Below, piece after piece: positions 49,720 through 60,600 of a stretch of 64,000 bases of DNA. The notes under the pieces are model-generated. The model had not been told where the DNA came from. It did not search any database and worked only from the letters and a program-made list of their open reading frames with translations. Every line of letters begins with the position of its first letter. Position 1 is the first letter of the stretch. The position numbers and the translations under genes were made by a program. The stretch comes from Calvatia gigantea (lineage: Eukaryota > Basidiomycota > Agaricomycetes > Agaricales > Lycoperdaceae), in the NCBI GenBank assembly GCA_025093985.1, contig JACAAK010000014.1, positions 2,475,345 through 2,539,344 on the forward strand. Reading direction: 5' to 3'.

Positions 49720-51520
49720 TTAGGGGTGGAGGGCGCAGGGCGAAAGGGAAGTTGAAGCTGGGGTACTCGCAGTCGTGTCCACTTGCATTTTCGACGTCTT
49801 GGATAGTGGTGGTCTGGGATTATCAGGTGGAAGCGGGGTGTCATCGTCCTCCTCCTCATGCACACGTTTTCTCTTCTTCCCCTTCCCCTTCGTCTTTAGG
49901 TCACCATCCAACCCCTGGTAATTTTCCGGCCGTAAATTCTTCAAAAAGCCAATCATCGTCTTGCCGACTTTCGTATTTAACCGGATATCGACATGCTCCT
50001 GGCGCACGTTCCTCCTCATATCCTCTATGGCCTTTGCTAGTGACCTCTTCCCCAGCTTCCCAGCCCAGACGTATACCAACAGAGTTATGCATATAAACTC
50101 GATAGGCGACACTTTACAATTCGCAGCAGTCCCTCCAAACTCGGCCGCAGACATCCGAAACACGCCGCTGATAGTTCTTATCCTCATCGCACACCAGACT
50201 TTCATAGACTTCAAATGTCGCCCGAACATTTGAACGGAATGAAGAAGGGAGTGGCGCAAGGTCCGAGAGGAAAGATTCCAGTTGGGAAATGGATCCTGTA
50301 TTGGCGAGGTGGGCGGGAGAGATAGCGTAGCGGTCGAGACACCAGATGATGGTGGCGAGGCAGCGGAAGTCGGTGCCGCGGGACCGATCCCAGTCGAGAG
50401 ATCCAAGTCCGCGAGATTCGTCTTTGAAAAACCTGGTTTGAAGCTCGCGGATGAAATCTGCGCGCGGAGTTTTGACAACGGCCATTTTTTCAGCTGGGGT
50501 GAGCGCCATGCCTAGTTGAACGCGCTGGAGGAAACGTAAGCATAGAGATCGAAGGTGGGATATGAACCTGGGTTCGCTAGAATACCTGGAAAATTTCCCG
50601 CTCGTCTTTGTCGTTGATATCGGAGTACTCAACGCAAACTATTTGTTTGTTGGAAAAAAGGCGACGGTACTTTTCGGGGAGGATGTTACGTTTCTTTTTC
50701 TTGCCTGTTTCGGGAGTTGGAGAATCTTTGTACCAGTATTTCTCGCCGGATATCCTGTTACGAGACTGTGAGTGAAGTGTTCTGCGAGAGTGTGCATGCA
50801 CTACGCACCGGTCCCTGTCTAGTTCGGGTTTCAAGGTTGTAGCTTGAGCGAGAAAGGGGTAATGTGATGAACAAACTTACGGTATATCTGGAATAGGGGG
50901 ATTGGTATGAGTGCCATAAGAATGAGGAAGGTGCTCACTAGACCAAGCATGAATCTACTGTCCTCAGTGGGCGGAATTAAAAACAAAAAAGAGGAGATAC
51001 GCACCTGTATATTGATGTCAAACGCTGTTTTCCATCAATGCATATCTTGCTCTCAGAGCCGTCCTCGTGTGCGATAACCGCTACATTCTGATTAACTTTT
51101 GGAACTCAATGAAACGCCAAGGACTCACAGAAGATGACCGGAGGAATATAGAAATTTCTAAAGATGGAGTCAAGGAGTCCAACCTGCTTAGCCTCTGGCC
51201 AGACGACGTCTTCAAACAAAGGTTAGATCAGTAAGGTCAGGTGAATTTTACGCGTCTGGGGACGTACCGCGCTGATACTCTGGGTCCAAATCGATGTCTC
51301 CGCTTACAATCTGGTCAAATAACGCCTGAGAAGTATAAGTGGTCGCCCTTGGAGGCTTAAGAGCGTTCGTGATGATATATCCTGTGTTTTTGGCCTTCTT
51401 GGTTTTACGACGAGAACGCGGTTTCATCGTGGCTTCATAATCGGAATCTTGGCCAACCATGGATACATCATCGGCGTCCGAGGCAAGCTCGGAGAGCGAA
51501 GAGTAGTCGTCGTCGGACAT
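49720..51520 (-). CDS. GmrSD/DUF262-like domain protein, one frameshift
   Basis: ATG at 51520 starts an acidic Ser/Asp tail, then KPRSRRKTKKAKN and the DUF262 opening SQALFDQIVSGDIDLDPEYQR. After an intron (51267-51210) comes DVVWPEAKQVGLLDSIFRNFYIPP, then EDGSESKICIDGKQRLTSI, then YRRLFSNKQIVCVEYSDI and RVQLGMALTPAEKM. These are the order and spacing of the ParB-like DUF262 fold seen in GmrSD type IV restriction enzymes and in a widespread fungal family. The C-terminal helical part includes MRRNVRQEHVDIRLNTKVGKTMI, then a KGKGKKRKR nuclear-signal-like stretch. One extra base near 50172 breaks the frame; copy 1 lacks it, so it may be a base error. Nuclease or NTP-hydrolysing activity in fungi is unproven. 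Confidence 0.8.
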
Positions 51521-51589
51521 GGTGTTCAAGAATCAAGGGCTGCAAATGTTTGTGTTGGATTGTATTTGGTCGCCTGCATCCTCTTTGGT
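51521..51589. promoter_or_regulatory. Short bidirectional promoter between DUF262-like gene and MAD1
   Basis: Only 69 bp separate the two start codons, which face away from each other. Both promoters or leaders must overlap the neighbouring gene or be very compact. Confidence 0.5.
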
Positions 51590-53837
51590 ATGAACGGCGA
51601 CCAGAAGGCTGGGCGACAGCGGCGAGCAGCGACAGCAGTCAAACGAGACTCGCTCGCGGCAGAGCTCGAACGAGGCAAGCTTTGTATGTTGTTAGCCTGG
51701 AAAAAACTCACACTTAACACTCAACTAGATCCACAGTATTCTACCGCCAAACGCCAACAACGGACACAACTATTTACGAACAGCATCAGTCACGCGAGCC
51801 TCGAGCGACAACTACTTGCTGCGCAGACAGCTCGCGTTGAGCTTGAGACTAAATTACGCGAGAAGGAATTACACGGTCGAGCGGCTTGAGCGTGATAGGC
51901 GTCATCTCGCTGATCGGGAGAGAGAAGAGAGAGAGACGAGAGAACAACAACAGGCTGAACATGACGAAGACAAGGTCTGTCCTTATGTTTCTTTTCTGAC
52001 TCCTGGCTTACACAACCCCAGAAACGCGCAGATGCAGAACTCAAATCACTGCGCGCAGAACTCTCCTCTCTCAAAGAATCACACGCAGACCTCCAAGACT
52101 CCTATTCCGCCCTCTCTCGCTCAACAACACAGACAATATCACAACAAAAGTCCCTTGTAACCACGCTACAACACCGCACGTCCCTCCTCGAGCACGAGCT
52201 TTCCGAATCCCGCGCCCTCACAGATGAGCGTTCGCGAGAAGCCCAGTCTCTTCAAGATCAAATCGACGAGCTACAAGAGGCCAAGGATGCGTTATTGCAA
52301 AGATCTAACGAGGCAGGTGATATGGCGATCGTCAGAGATGAACTGCAACGGCAAGCAGACTACCTCCGCAAGTTGGAGGGTACAAACGCAAAGCTCTCCT
52401 CGGAAGTTATCGTGCTTCGCGACCGCCAGACTAGCGTCGAGGTCCTGCGAGAGAAGAACAGGTCTCTCGAGATCAAACTTCAACACATGGAGGAACTTCG
52501 CCAGACTGTTGCAAAACTCGAAGCAGAGCTTGAAGCTGCCAGACAAGAGCGTGAACAATGGTGAGCTATACATGTACATATCTCTGTTTATGGTGCTAAC
52601 AATCTACTTAGGGCCTCACAGACTCCAGGTCCCGACCTCCTCGCCCTCCCAGCCGCCTACTCCTTCCAAGACACCCATCTCCCAGACGCAATCTCTCACC
52701 TCTCTCCGTCTCGCCCATGCAACGCTTCTTGAAACTCACGGCTCTACTCTCGCTTCCCTCCGCCACCTCGAATCCACCACCGCCCTCCTCACCCAACGCC
52801 TCGCTGATTCTGAATCCCATGTTTCCTCCTTGAAATCTGAAATAAAGTCGCTCAAGGACGCCCTTCGGAAAGGAGATGTCAAGCATCGGTTGGCTGAGCG
52901 TGAGGTTAGTTTCTTGCAGGCGTTAGTGGCAAGTTTCAACGCCGAAGAAGCCCAGATGGACCAAGTCAAGATCGACGAGCTCAAAGTTCAGCGCATACAC
53001 GAACTCGAAACGCTCTTGTCCGAATACAAATCCACCCTCAAGACCCTCACTTCCACCCCTCCCACTACTTCAACATCTCCATCGAAAGAAACCCTCGCTC
53101 AGCTCGAAAAGCTCAATTCCGAGCTTGAGCAAGCTCAAAAACTCAACGAAGAACACCTCACGAGAATTGACGAGCTCGAGCAGGAGCTCTTCGAGCTGAG
53201 CGGCGAAGTTGCCGGCGGCCGTCACGTCCCACCCAATACACGCATCTTACAACTGGCCGACAACCCTGAGCAACAGTGGTTCGACCTCAAACAAGAAAAT
53301 CTCGACAAACTCAAGTCGGAAAATCAGGCTCTACTCCAGCGATTACGCGAGCTCGAGTCAGCGGCCCCATCTCCTGCGACTACGAACACAGTTACGGCTG
53401 CTGAAGGGATGGTTCCACGCGCATCTTTCGACCTCCTCTCATCCACGAATCAATCCCTCCAGGACCAAGTTTCCCAGAAGGAGAAACGCCTCCTCCGCCT
53501 CCAGCAAGTCTTCACCTCCAAGTCCGCCGAGTTCCGAGAAGCTATCGCATCAATTCTCGGCGTCAAATTGGCCTTTTACCCCAATGGTCAAGTACGCGTG
53601 ACGTCCATGTTCGACCTCAACGCGAGTTTTGTCTTCCAGCCGGCGAAGGGTGGGCAAGGAGGAGAGATGAAGATGCAGCTCATTGCCCAAGGCGAGGGTG
53701 GTCCTCAAGATTTGCCCAGTTTGATGCAGTATTGGATTGAGAACGAGCAATGTATACCGGGGTTTATGGCTTCGGTCACCTTGGAATGTTATGAAAAGTC
53801 TAAGATGGAGGGTGGATCGGCGATTGTTGAGTCGTAG
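51590..53837 (+). CDS. MAD1: Spindle assembly checkpoint protein Mad1
   Basis: A nuclear-envelope and kinetochore coiled-coil protein that recruits Mad2 to delay anaphase. Exon 1 is 51590-51683. Long coiled coil runs through exon 2 (from 51729), past an intron at about 51976-52020, and through most of the rest. The C-terminal domain is diagnostic: QKEKRLLRLQQVFTSKSAEFREAI, then LGVKLAFYPNGQVRVTS, FVFQP, and YWIENEQCIPGFMASVTLE near the end. Two problems appear. In exon 2 the coiled coil jumps frame at about 51877 (KEL to TVERLERD), implying one extra base. At 52550-52615 the frame fits only if the donor is the GT before GAACAATGG rather than the better GTGAGC. The identity is firm; the exact 5' half is not. 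Confidence 0.88.
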
Positions 53838-54690
53838 CCCTGTATATTATAATTTGACGAATTCACTGCATGCCTCATTCAAGTCACTTGCACGAAGCGA
53901 ATTCCGACGTCTATACTTCTCGACGGGAAGTGTCATTATCATGTCGAGCCCGTAAGATCTTCTTGACTTCGTTCATGTCCCGGAGCCGCCCCTTTGCACT
54001 TTTAAACCGACATCTATCGAGGTTCTGGAAGTAGCGCAAGCCCCCTTGACTCCACGATATTATAATTGTCCCTTTTGAGAGTAGGGGGAGGGTAAGCGTT
54101 AAGGGATTTACTTACATGTTCCAGACGAAGTGTTCGCACTGCCGCCTGGACCATGCGGTCGAGAATCCTATTCAACTGGAGGGAAATTTTATGAAAATAT
54201 CCTCAATCCGTTTCCATAGCTGGTCGCTCAAATACCTCTTTCCTTGTTCACGCAGACCTTCACCTTCAGTTTAAGCGGCTGGGAATTTATCGTTGGTGTC
54301 ACCTCTCAGGTGGAGACCTGCAGCAGTTGCACGTAATATCTGCCCAGGTACATCAAGTAACAGCGGCGGGTCCACAAAAGAATTGGGTGTTACACTCAAA
54401 GAAAGCGGGACCGCTGGGGTAAAGTTTCGCGAACGATGGCACATTCTAGCAGCACGTCTTTAGGTGAAAATCCGAATACATTTTTCCTAGAAAGCCCCGG
54501 TGTGAGGTTGATAATAGTTTCCCAGGCTCCAACAAAGGAGTGTTGGTGATTAATGGTCAGGTCAGACCATGTGCTGTTACACTTCCAATCGGATGATAAC
54601 TGACCCGAACCACTGCACCATCGGTCATTCATAACAACTGGTATCTTTTCATATCATCTACGTGAATCTGTATGGAGCATGCGCAGTCTA
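53838..54690. other. Intergenic region with a possible transporter relic
   Basis: On the minus strand at about 54285-54330 a frame reads LHLRGDTNDKF, almost the same as LHARGDTNDKF in the sugar transporter at 27.8 kb, with DNA similarity over about 40 bp. No other transporter sequence is seen around it. Otherwise no gene is recognised. Confidence 0.35.
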
Positions 54691-54784
54691 CGGTCACTGT
54701 TAAATGCTGGTGGGTAGGTTCTCGATGCACTTCCTGATCATCTTTGAAATCGATGCCTTCTCATGAGGCTTCTTCTGACACCGA
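54690..54784 (-). pseudogene. BTB-family gene fragment (C-terminal end)
   Basis: The minus strand encodes CQKKPHEKASISKMIRKCIENLPTSI, clearly related to the C-terminus of BTB-A (KMPYDMVAISKTVKKCIESLPTSI). Similarity stops exactly where retroelement copy 1 begins at about 54784. No start or domain body is present. Confidence 0.6.
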
Positions 54785-56792
54785 GTATTTCCGCGGAGAG
54801 TTCTGATTTCTCCGGGGTATTACCGAAGGATAATGTGCGTAAGTGCAACTATCCATCCAGACTTCAGGCTGTCTGCCAACGTTTGAACGTTAAATAAATC
54901 CCATGACAAGTTATATTCTGATTTAAGGACAAGGACGTCCGCTGGTTCAGGTCGACTCTCTCTAAGCCGATTATCCCAACGTTCCTTATAGTTTCTCCTT
55001 AACCAAGAAGCAATTAACTTAGGAGGGTAGCCTCTCGCAATATAGATATCCGCAATTTCTCTACATGCTTCTACGTAGTAATCATACTTCGAAGAAAGAG
55101 TGGCTAGCCTACTCAGTTCACTCGTGAATGTGCCGCGCTTGACATATTCCGGGTGAGAGCTAATCCATGGTAACGTTCGAAATGGTTAAGCGGTTTCCTG
55201 TACGGTTTGTGACGAAACTCACCGTCCTCAAAAAAGAGGGTCAAATCCAGGAAGTTGACGTGATTATCATCCGCATCCCATTCAATTTCACAGTTCTCGA
55301 ATTAGAGAGGACTTACCCATCCAAGGGCCTCTCCGTATGACCTAGCGTACACTAAGGCCAAACAATCATCGATATAGCGTCCATAATACGCTACGCGGGC
55401 GGTTGAACCCATACGATAGGCTTCCTCATGGTGTACTCCATAAAGATTAGCTAAATCCGGTGAGCATGCAACGCCCATCGCTAATCCGTGATTCTGCCTA
55501 TAATAATCCCCGTCGAACTGGAATATAAGATCGTCGTTGGCCGCTTTGAGGCACTCCCTCATTAACCAAGCTCTGTTGGTAGATTCCTCAACGCTTAAAT
55601 CCTCTTGCATCGATAACCAATTAAGGTATCTGTCATTAACAATCTCTAGACAGCGATCCTTATCGATATTAGGATAGAATGCTACGACGTCACCAGAGAC
55701 GAAGTATAAGCGATGCAGCGACCCATTTATTAATTTAAATTGGGGTAACGACAATTTAGCAAGCTTAAGTACCAAATCCTTTGTTCCATGAATTATGAAT
55801 GGACTCTCGGCAATTAATGGTTTAAGATGCTTGGAGACATACTTCCCGGCTGGACCTTGTATAACAGAGTGGCAAGGGATAATCGGCCTTGCTTTTACCG
55901 GTTGTTTATGGATTTTAGGAATCACATAAAAGTTTGGGAGTCGGTCGGCATACTCCGCCCAAGTATCTTCCTTGTGACGGTAATTTGTAGCCATGACCTC
56001 CGGTAAAAAGAAACTCCTAAAGAAGTCCGGAAGTTGCGGGTGAACATCATGTTCAGCACAGAATTTTGCAATTCTCTCCATGTGCGAAAGCTTCGACCAT
56101 ATATACCAATGGACCGATCCATACTCGCCAGTAGTATGGTCCATATGATTAGGATCAGGATGGAACGTCTTCGGGTCAAATTTAAGTTTTGTATAGTCAG
56201 GAGTATCCCGACTACCCATAGCGTTTAGAAGCTTAAGCGCGCTTTCTATGAACCAGGATCGCGGAGCGACTGCGCAACCGAGGTTTTTATCAGTGACCAT
56301 CAGTAGGAGCTCGTGAGTTACTAGATAGTCGCGGAGTTTGGAGATCGGCGGTAAAAGCGATCTAGGTGTGCGACCGCCAACCTGGTCATCGTCGGGCAAT
56401 TGCGAGACTACTTTATTAATCGTCCGCGTCCCTTCATCGATGCCAAACTCAAATGCTCTGTCTAAGCGATCCGCACGCTTTCTAGAAGCTTTGGACGGAG
56501 TCGCGTAGTCTGGATCATAGTCGTTGATTAATTCATTATTGTCATGTCCTCCATAATTCTGAAGCGAACTGACCAGCGGAGACGATCAACGAAATCGTCC
56601 CAAGCATCTAAGATTAATTGCTTAGAATACTTAGTGGGGAGCATGTACTTAAGTCCCGCACTCAAATGAATCGCTAAATCACGCGGTACATCGCAGTCAA
56701 TCATATGAATTGTGGACCTATAGCGCATACTTTCTAAAACTACAGAAGGTATTCTAGCCCATATAAACTGCTGCGCGTGACGAAGGGAAACG
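54784..56792 (-). mobile_element. Penelope-like retroelement copy 1, truncated at both ends
   Basis: Near-identical to parts of copies 2 and 3. It contains the reverse transcriptase core: FYVIPKIHKQPVKARPIIPCHS, SGDVVAFYPNID, NHGLAMGVACSPDLANLYG and YYGRYIDDCLAL (catalytic YxDD-type motif). Lesions are a 1-bp deletion near 55172, a TTT to TTA change near 55302 giving a stop, a 1-bp insertion near 54840 and a 1-bp deletion near 56548. The 5' end starts at VSLRHAQQF and the 3' end is lost within the C-terminal domain. Confidence 0.85.
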
Positions 56793-56872
56793 CAACAGTC
56801 CAGCTCAGACAATCCCTTAGTCCATCTATCAGCCTGCGCATCACGAGACAAGGCCGGTTCCACTCACCATTG

Positions 56873-56897
56873 TTAGGAGAGGTTAGGGGTTAGGGGG
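56873..56897 (+). repeat. Short TTAGGG-like telomeric repeat
   Basis: TTAGG-AGAGG-TTAGGGG-TTAGGGGG: three degenerate units of the fungal telomere repeat. They sit between the 3' flank of copy 2 and the 5' end of copy 1. Confidence 0.6.
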
Positions 56898-57525
56898 TTC
56901 CTACGTATTAGTAGTAGTCCAAGATTGCGTACACGGATGTACTTACCGCAAAGTGTTCCATATGGCACACCTGCAAGGAAAACGTTGGTGATCCAATGCG
57001 ATGTTGTTGGTCGTTCGCTATCCCGACCGGGGCCATCACCTCCCCGGCGTATAACTACTGGTAAAAGCGTTCACTCAAGAACACGTTCGTCAAGCCACAG
57101 TACGAACTCTCAAACGACACTGACTACTGGCTTCATTCCTTCATCCTGCCTATTACCTGCCACACCAGGTTAAGCATTAGGTCTAGACTCCCTTCATATT
57201 GGTTGTGTGAACATCAATATAGGTTGCCCAACGTATCTATCCCGCTCACGCGCCCATAGAAAGCGCACTTTACCTAAGATGAGTCCAACCTGACATGCTT
57301 GGCGTAACGCACACTGCGTAGTGGATCACTACTCGCATCGCATACTCGAAGGCATGCCAGGTATCAAAGGAGTTGGAGCCAGAAGGCCCCGTCGGGTCGG
57401 GAGATTTTTGATTAGACCGAAGTCACCCAGAATCGTAACTGGGATTTCGTTTCGACCGAGAATTCAGAAGAAGTTTTCGCCAGGCGTCTAAAAGAACGCC
57501 CGCGGACAAGAGGTACTAGTGAAGC
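56898..57525 (-). other. Presumed 3' untranslated region of retroelement copy 2
   Basis: About 630 bp between the stop of copy 2 (57526) and the telomere-like repeat. No other gene is recognised. It contains no long poly-A tract. Confidence 0.4.
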
Positions 57526-60500
57526 TCAAGCTTCAGCTAACCAACCATCCAAGGTAGTCTGACGAAAGTCAGTACGTTGATCTCTATTGAGATCTGGAAA
57601 ACTACCTAGATCACGTCTTTCTAAGACAGCCCGCCGCCAAGAAGCAGCGAGATCTATAAGTTGTTTCGTTCGTCGCTTACTGACGATCAACCGCCGATCA
57701 AGAAGTCCAAGTTTATCCAAGCGTAGATACTCACCTCTGCCCACCAGAGACTTAGCAACCACACTAGAATGAGCGTCAACCCGCCATAGCGGATCTTCAC
57801 CACCCCAATGCAGTCGCCCTCCCCGACGAGTTTCAGTAAGTTCTGGCTTGGTTGCGAGTATTTCCGCGGAGAGTTCTGATTTCTCCGGGGTATTACCGAA
57901 GGATAATGTGCGTAATGCAACTATCCATCCAGACTTCAGGCTGTCTGCCAACGTTTGAACGTTAAATAAATCCCATGACAAGTTATATTCTGATTTAAGG
58001 ACAAGGACGTCCGCTGGTTCAGGTCGACTCTCTCTAAGCCGATTATCCCAACGTTCCTTATAGTTTCTCCTTAACCAAGAAGCAATTAACTTAGGAGGGT
58101 AGCCTCTCGCAATATAGATATCCGCAATTTCTCTACATGCTTCTACGTAGTAATCATACTTCGAAGAAAGAGTGGCTAGCCTACTCAGTTCACTCGTGAA
58201 TGTGCCGCGCTTGACATATTCCGGGTGAGAGCTAATCCATGGTAAACGTTCGAAATGGTTAAGCGGTTTCCTGTACGGTTTGTGACGAAACTCACCGTCC
58301 TCAAAAAAGAGGGTCAAATCCAGGAAGTTGACGTGATTATCATCCGCATCCCATTCAATTTCACAGTTCTCGAATTTGAGAGGACTTACCCATCCAAGGG
58401 CCTCTCCGTATGACCTAGCGTACACTAAGGCCAAACAATCATCGATATAGCGTCCATAATACGCTACGCGGGCGGTTGAACCCATACGATAGGCTTCCTC
58501 ATGGTGTACTCCATAAAGATTAGCTAAATCCGGTGAGCATGCAACGCCCATCGCTAATCCGTGATTCTGCCTATAATAATCCCCGTCGAACTGGAATATA
58601 AGATCGTCGTTGGCCGCTTTGAGGCACTCCCTCATTAACCAAGCTCTGTTGGTAGATTCCTCAACGCTTAAATCCTCTTGCATCGATAACCATTTAAGGT
58701 ATCTGTCATTAACAATCTCTAGACAGCGATCCTTATCGATATTAGGATAGAATGCTACAACGTCACCAGAGACGAAGTATAAGCGATGCAGCGACCCATT
58801 TATTAATTTAAATTGGGGTAACGACAATTTAGCAAGCTTAAGTACCAAATCCTTTGTTCCATGAATTATGAATGGACTCTCGGCAATTAATGGTTTAAGA
58901 TGCTTGGAGACATACTTCCCGGCTGGACCTTGTATAACAGAGTGGCAAGGGATAATCGGCCTTGCTTTTACCGGTTGTTTATGGATTTTAGGAATCACAT
59001 AAAAGTTTGGGAGTCGGTCAGCAGTACTCCGCCCAAGTATCTTCCTTGTGACGGTAATTTGTAGCCATGACCTCCGGTAAAAAGAAACTCCTAAAGAAGT
59101 CCGGAAGTTGCGGGTGAACATCATGTTCAGCACAGAATTTTGCAATTCTCTCCATGTGCGAAAGCTTCGACCATATATACCAATGGACCGATCCATACTC
59201 GCCAGTAGTATGGTCCATATGATTAGGATCAGGATGGAACGTTTTCGGGTCAAATTTAAGTTTTGTATAGTCAGGAGTATCCCGACTACCCATAGCGTTT
59301 AGAAGCTTAAGCGCGCTTTCTATGAACCAGGATCGCGGAGCAACTGCGCAACCGAGGTTTTTATCAGTGACCATCAGTAGGAGCTCGTGAGTTACTAGAT
59401 AGTCGCGGAGTTTGGAGATCGGCGGTAAAAGCGATCTAGGTGTGCGACCGCCAATCCTGGTCATCGTCGGGCAATTGCGAGACTACTTTATTAATCGTCC
59501 GCGTCCCTTCATCGATGCCAAACTCAAATGCTCTGTCTAAGCGATCCGCACGCTTTCTAGAAGCTTTGGACGGAGTCGCGTAGTCTGGATCATAGTCGTT
59601 GATTAATTCATTATTGTCATGATCCTCCATAATTCTGAAGCGAACTGACCAGCGGAGACGATCAACGAAATCGTCCCAAGCATCTAAGATTAATTGCTTA
59701 GAATACTTAGTGGGGAGCATGTACTTAAGTCCCGCACTCAAATGAATCGCTAAATCACGCGGTACATCGCAGTCAATCATATGAATTGTGGACCTATAGC
59801 GCATACTTTCTAAAACTACAGAAGGTATTCTAGCCCATATAAACTGCTGCGCGTGACGAAGGGAAACGGTCAGTAGCCAACCTGGATAAGTGGATGAAAC
59901 ATCCCACCTGAAAGGCGCGCGATGCACGCGTAGTCCTAGGACGCCGTTATCATCTATTACGACCTCCCGCCTTTCCCCTTCTTGTTCGGCTTGGATTTGC
60001 CCTGATTGCGTTGCCGAACTTGCTTGCCACCCTTGGTCCCCCGTACGCGTTGGGCTTGACCACCGGAGGATCTCCCCCCAGTGGCCCCGTCCTTCGCGCG
60101 CTGACCTCCTCCCTTGCCTGGCTTGGGATTCTGGTGGAAAAGGTAAGGAAAAATTGTCAGAGCTTAGCAGATCAGCATAAGCGTCGATGGACGATTGACG
60201 CACCTGCTTGCCCTTCCCTTTACCCTTCTCGAGCGCCTTAGCTACCTCTGCCTTGACCATCTCTGCGACGGACTTGGAAGATGACGCCTCCTGGACGTCG
60301 TCGATGGCTGCTCGCTGGAGCCGTTGTTTATCTGCTTTATTCTTGGACTCCTTGTTCAGCGCGTCTTCTACGATGCCGATCGCGCGACTCCAGATAACTG
60401 GAATGTCGTCAAGGAGGTCCCTAAAAGCGGCGACCACGGCTGGGTCGTCAGTCCTTCCCTTCAAAACAGGCCGCCCATGTACATCGGGATGCTTATGGTC

Positions 60501-60600
60501 CCACACAAGGACCTTAGCTTCCTTATGCAATCGTTCGAACGTGGCAACAAGGTCGGCGTAAAGGCGATCGCCGGTAGCCGTGAAGTGTGCGGTGGTCACT
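57526..60600 (-). mobile_element. Penelope-like retroelement copy 2, 5' truncated, RT and full C-terminus
   Basis: The best copy for the RT and C-terminal region. The 575-codon frame 59253-57526 includes all RT motifs (PKIHK, FYPNID, GLAMGVACSP, RYIDD, NFLDLTLFFEDGEF, HKPYRKPLNHFERLPW, SSHPEYVKRG). A C-terminal region of about 200 residues follows, without the GIY-YIG endonuclease motifs found in canonical Penelope elements. Upstream coding continues to 60600 but is shifted twice, by one extra base near 59023 and one near 59454. The 5' end begins at TTAHFTATGDRLYADLV and abuts copy 3 directly. Encoded role: reverse transcription of the element RNA. Confidence 0.88.

Noticed and set aside
54285..54330. 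LHLRGDTNDKF similarity to the sugar transporter
   Set aside because: The match covers only about 11 residues with no flanking similarity. I note it as a possible relic but do not call a gene.
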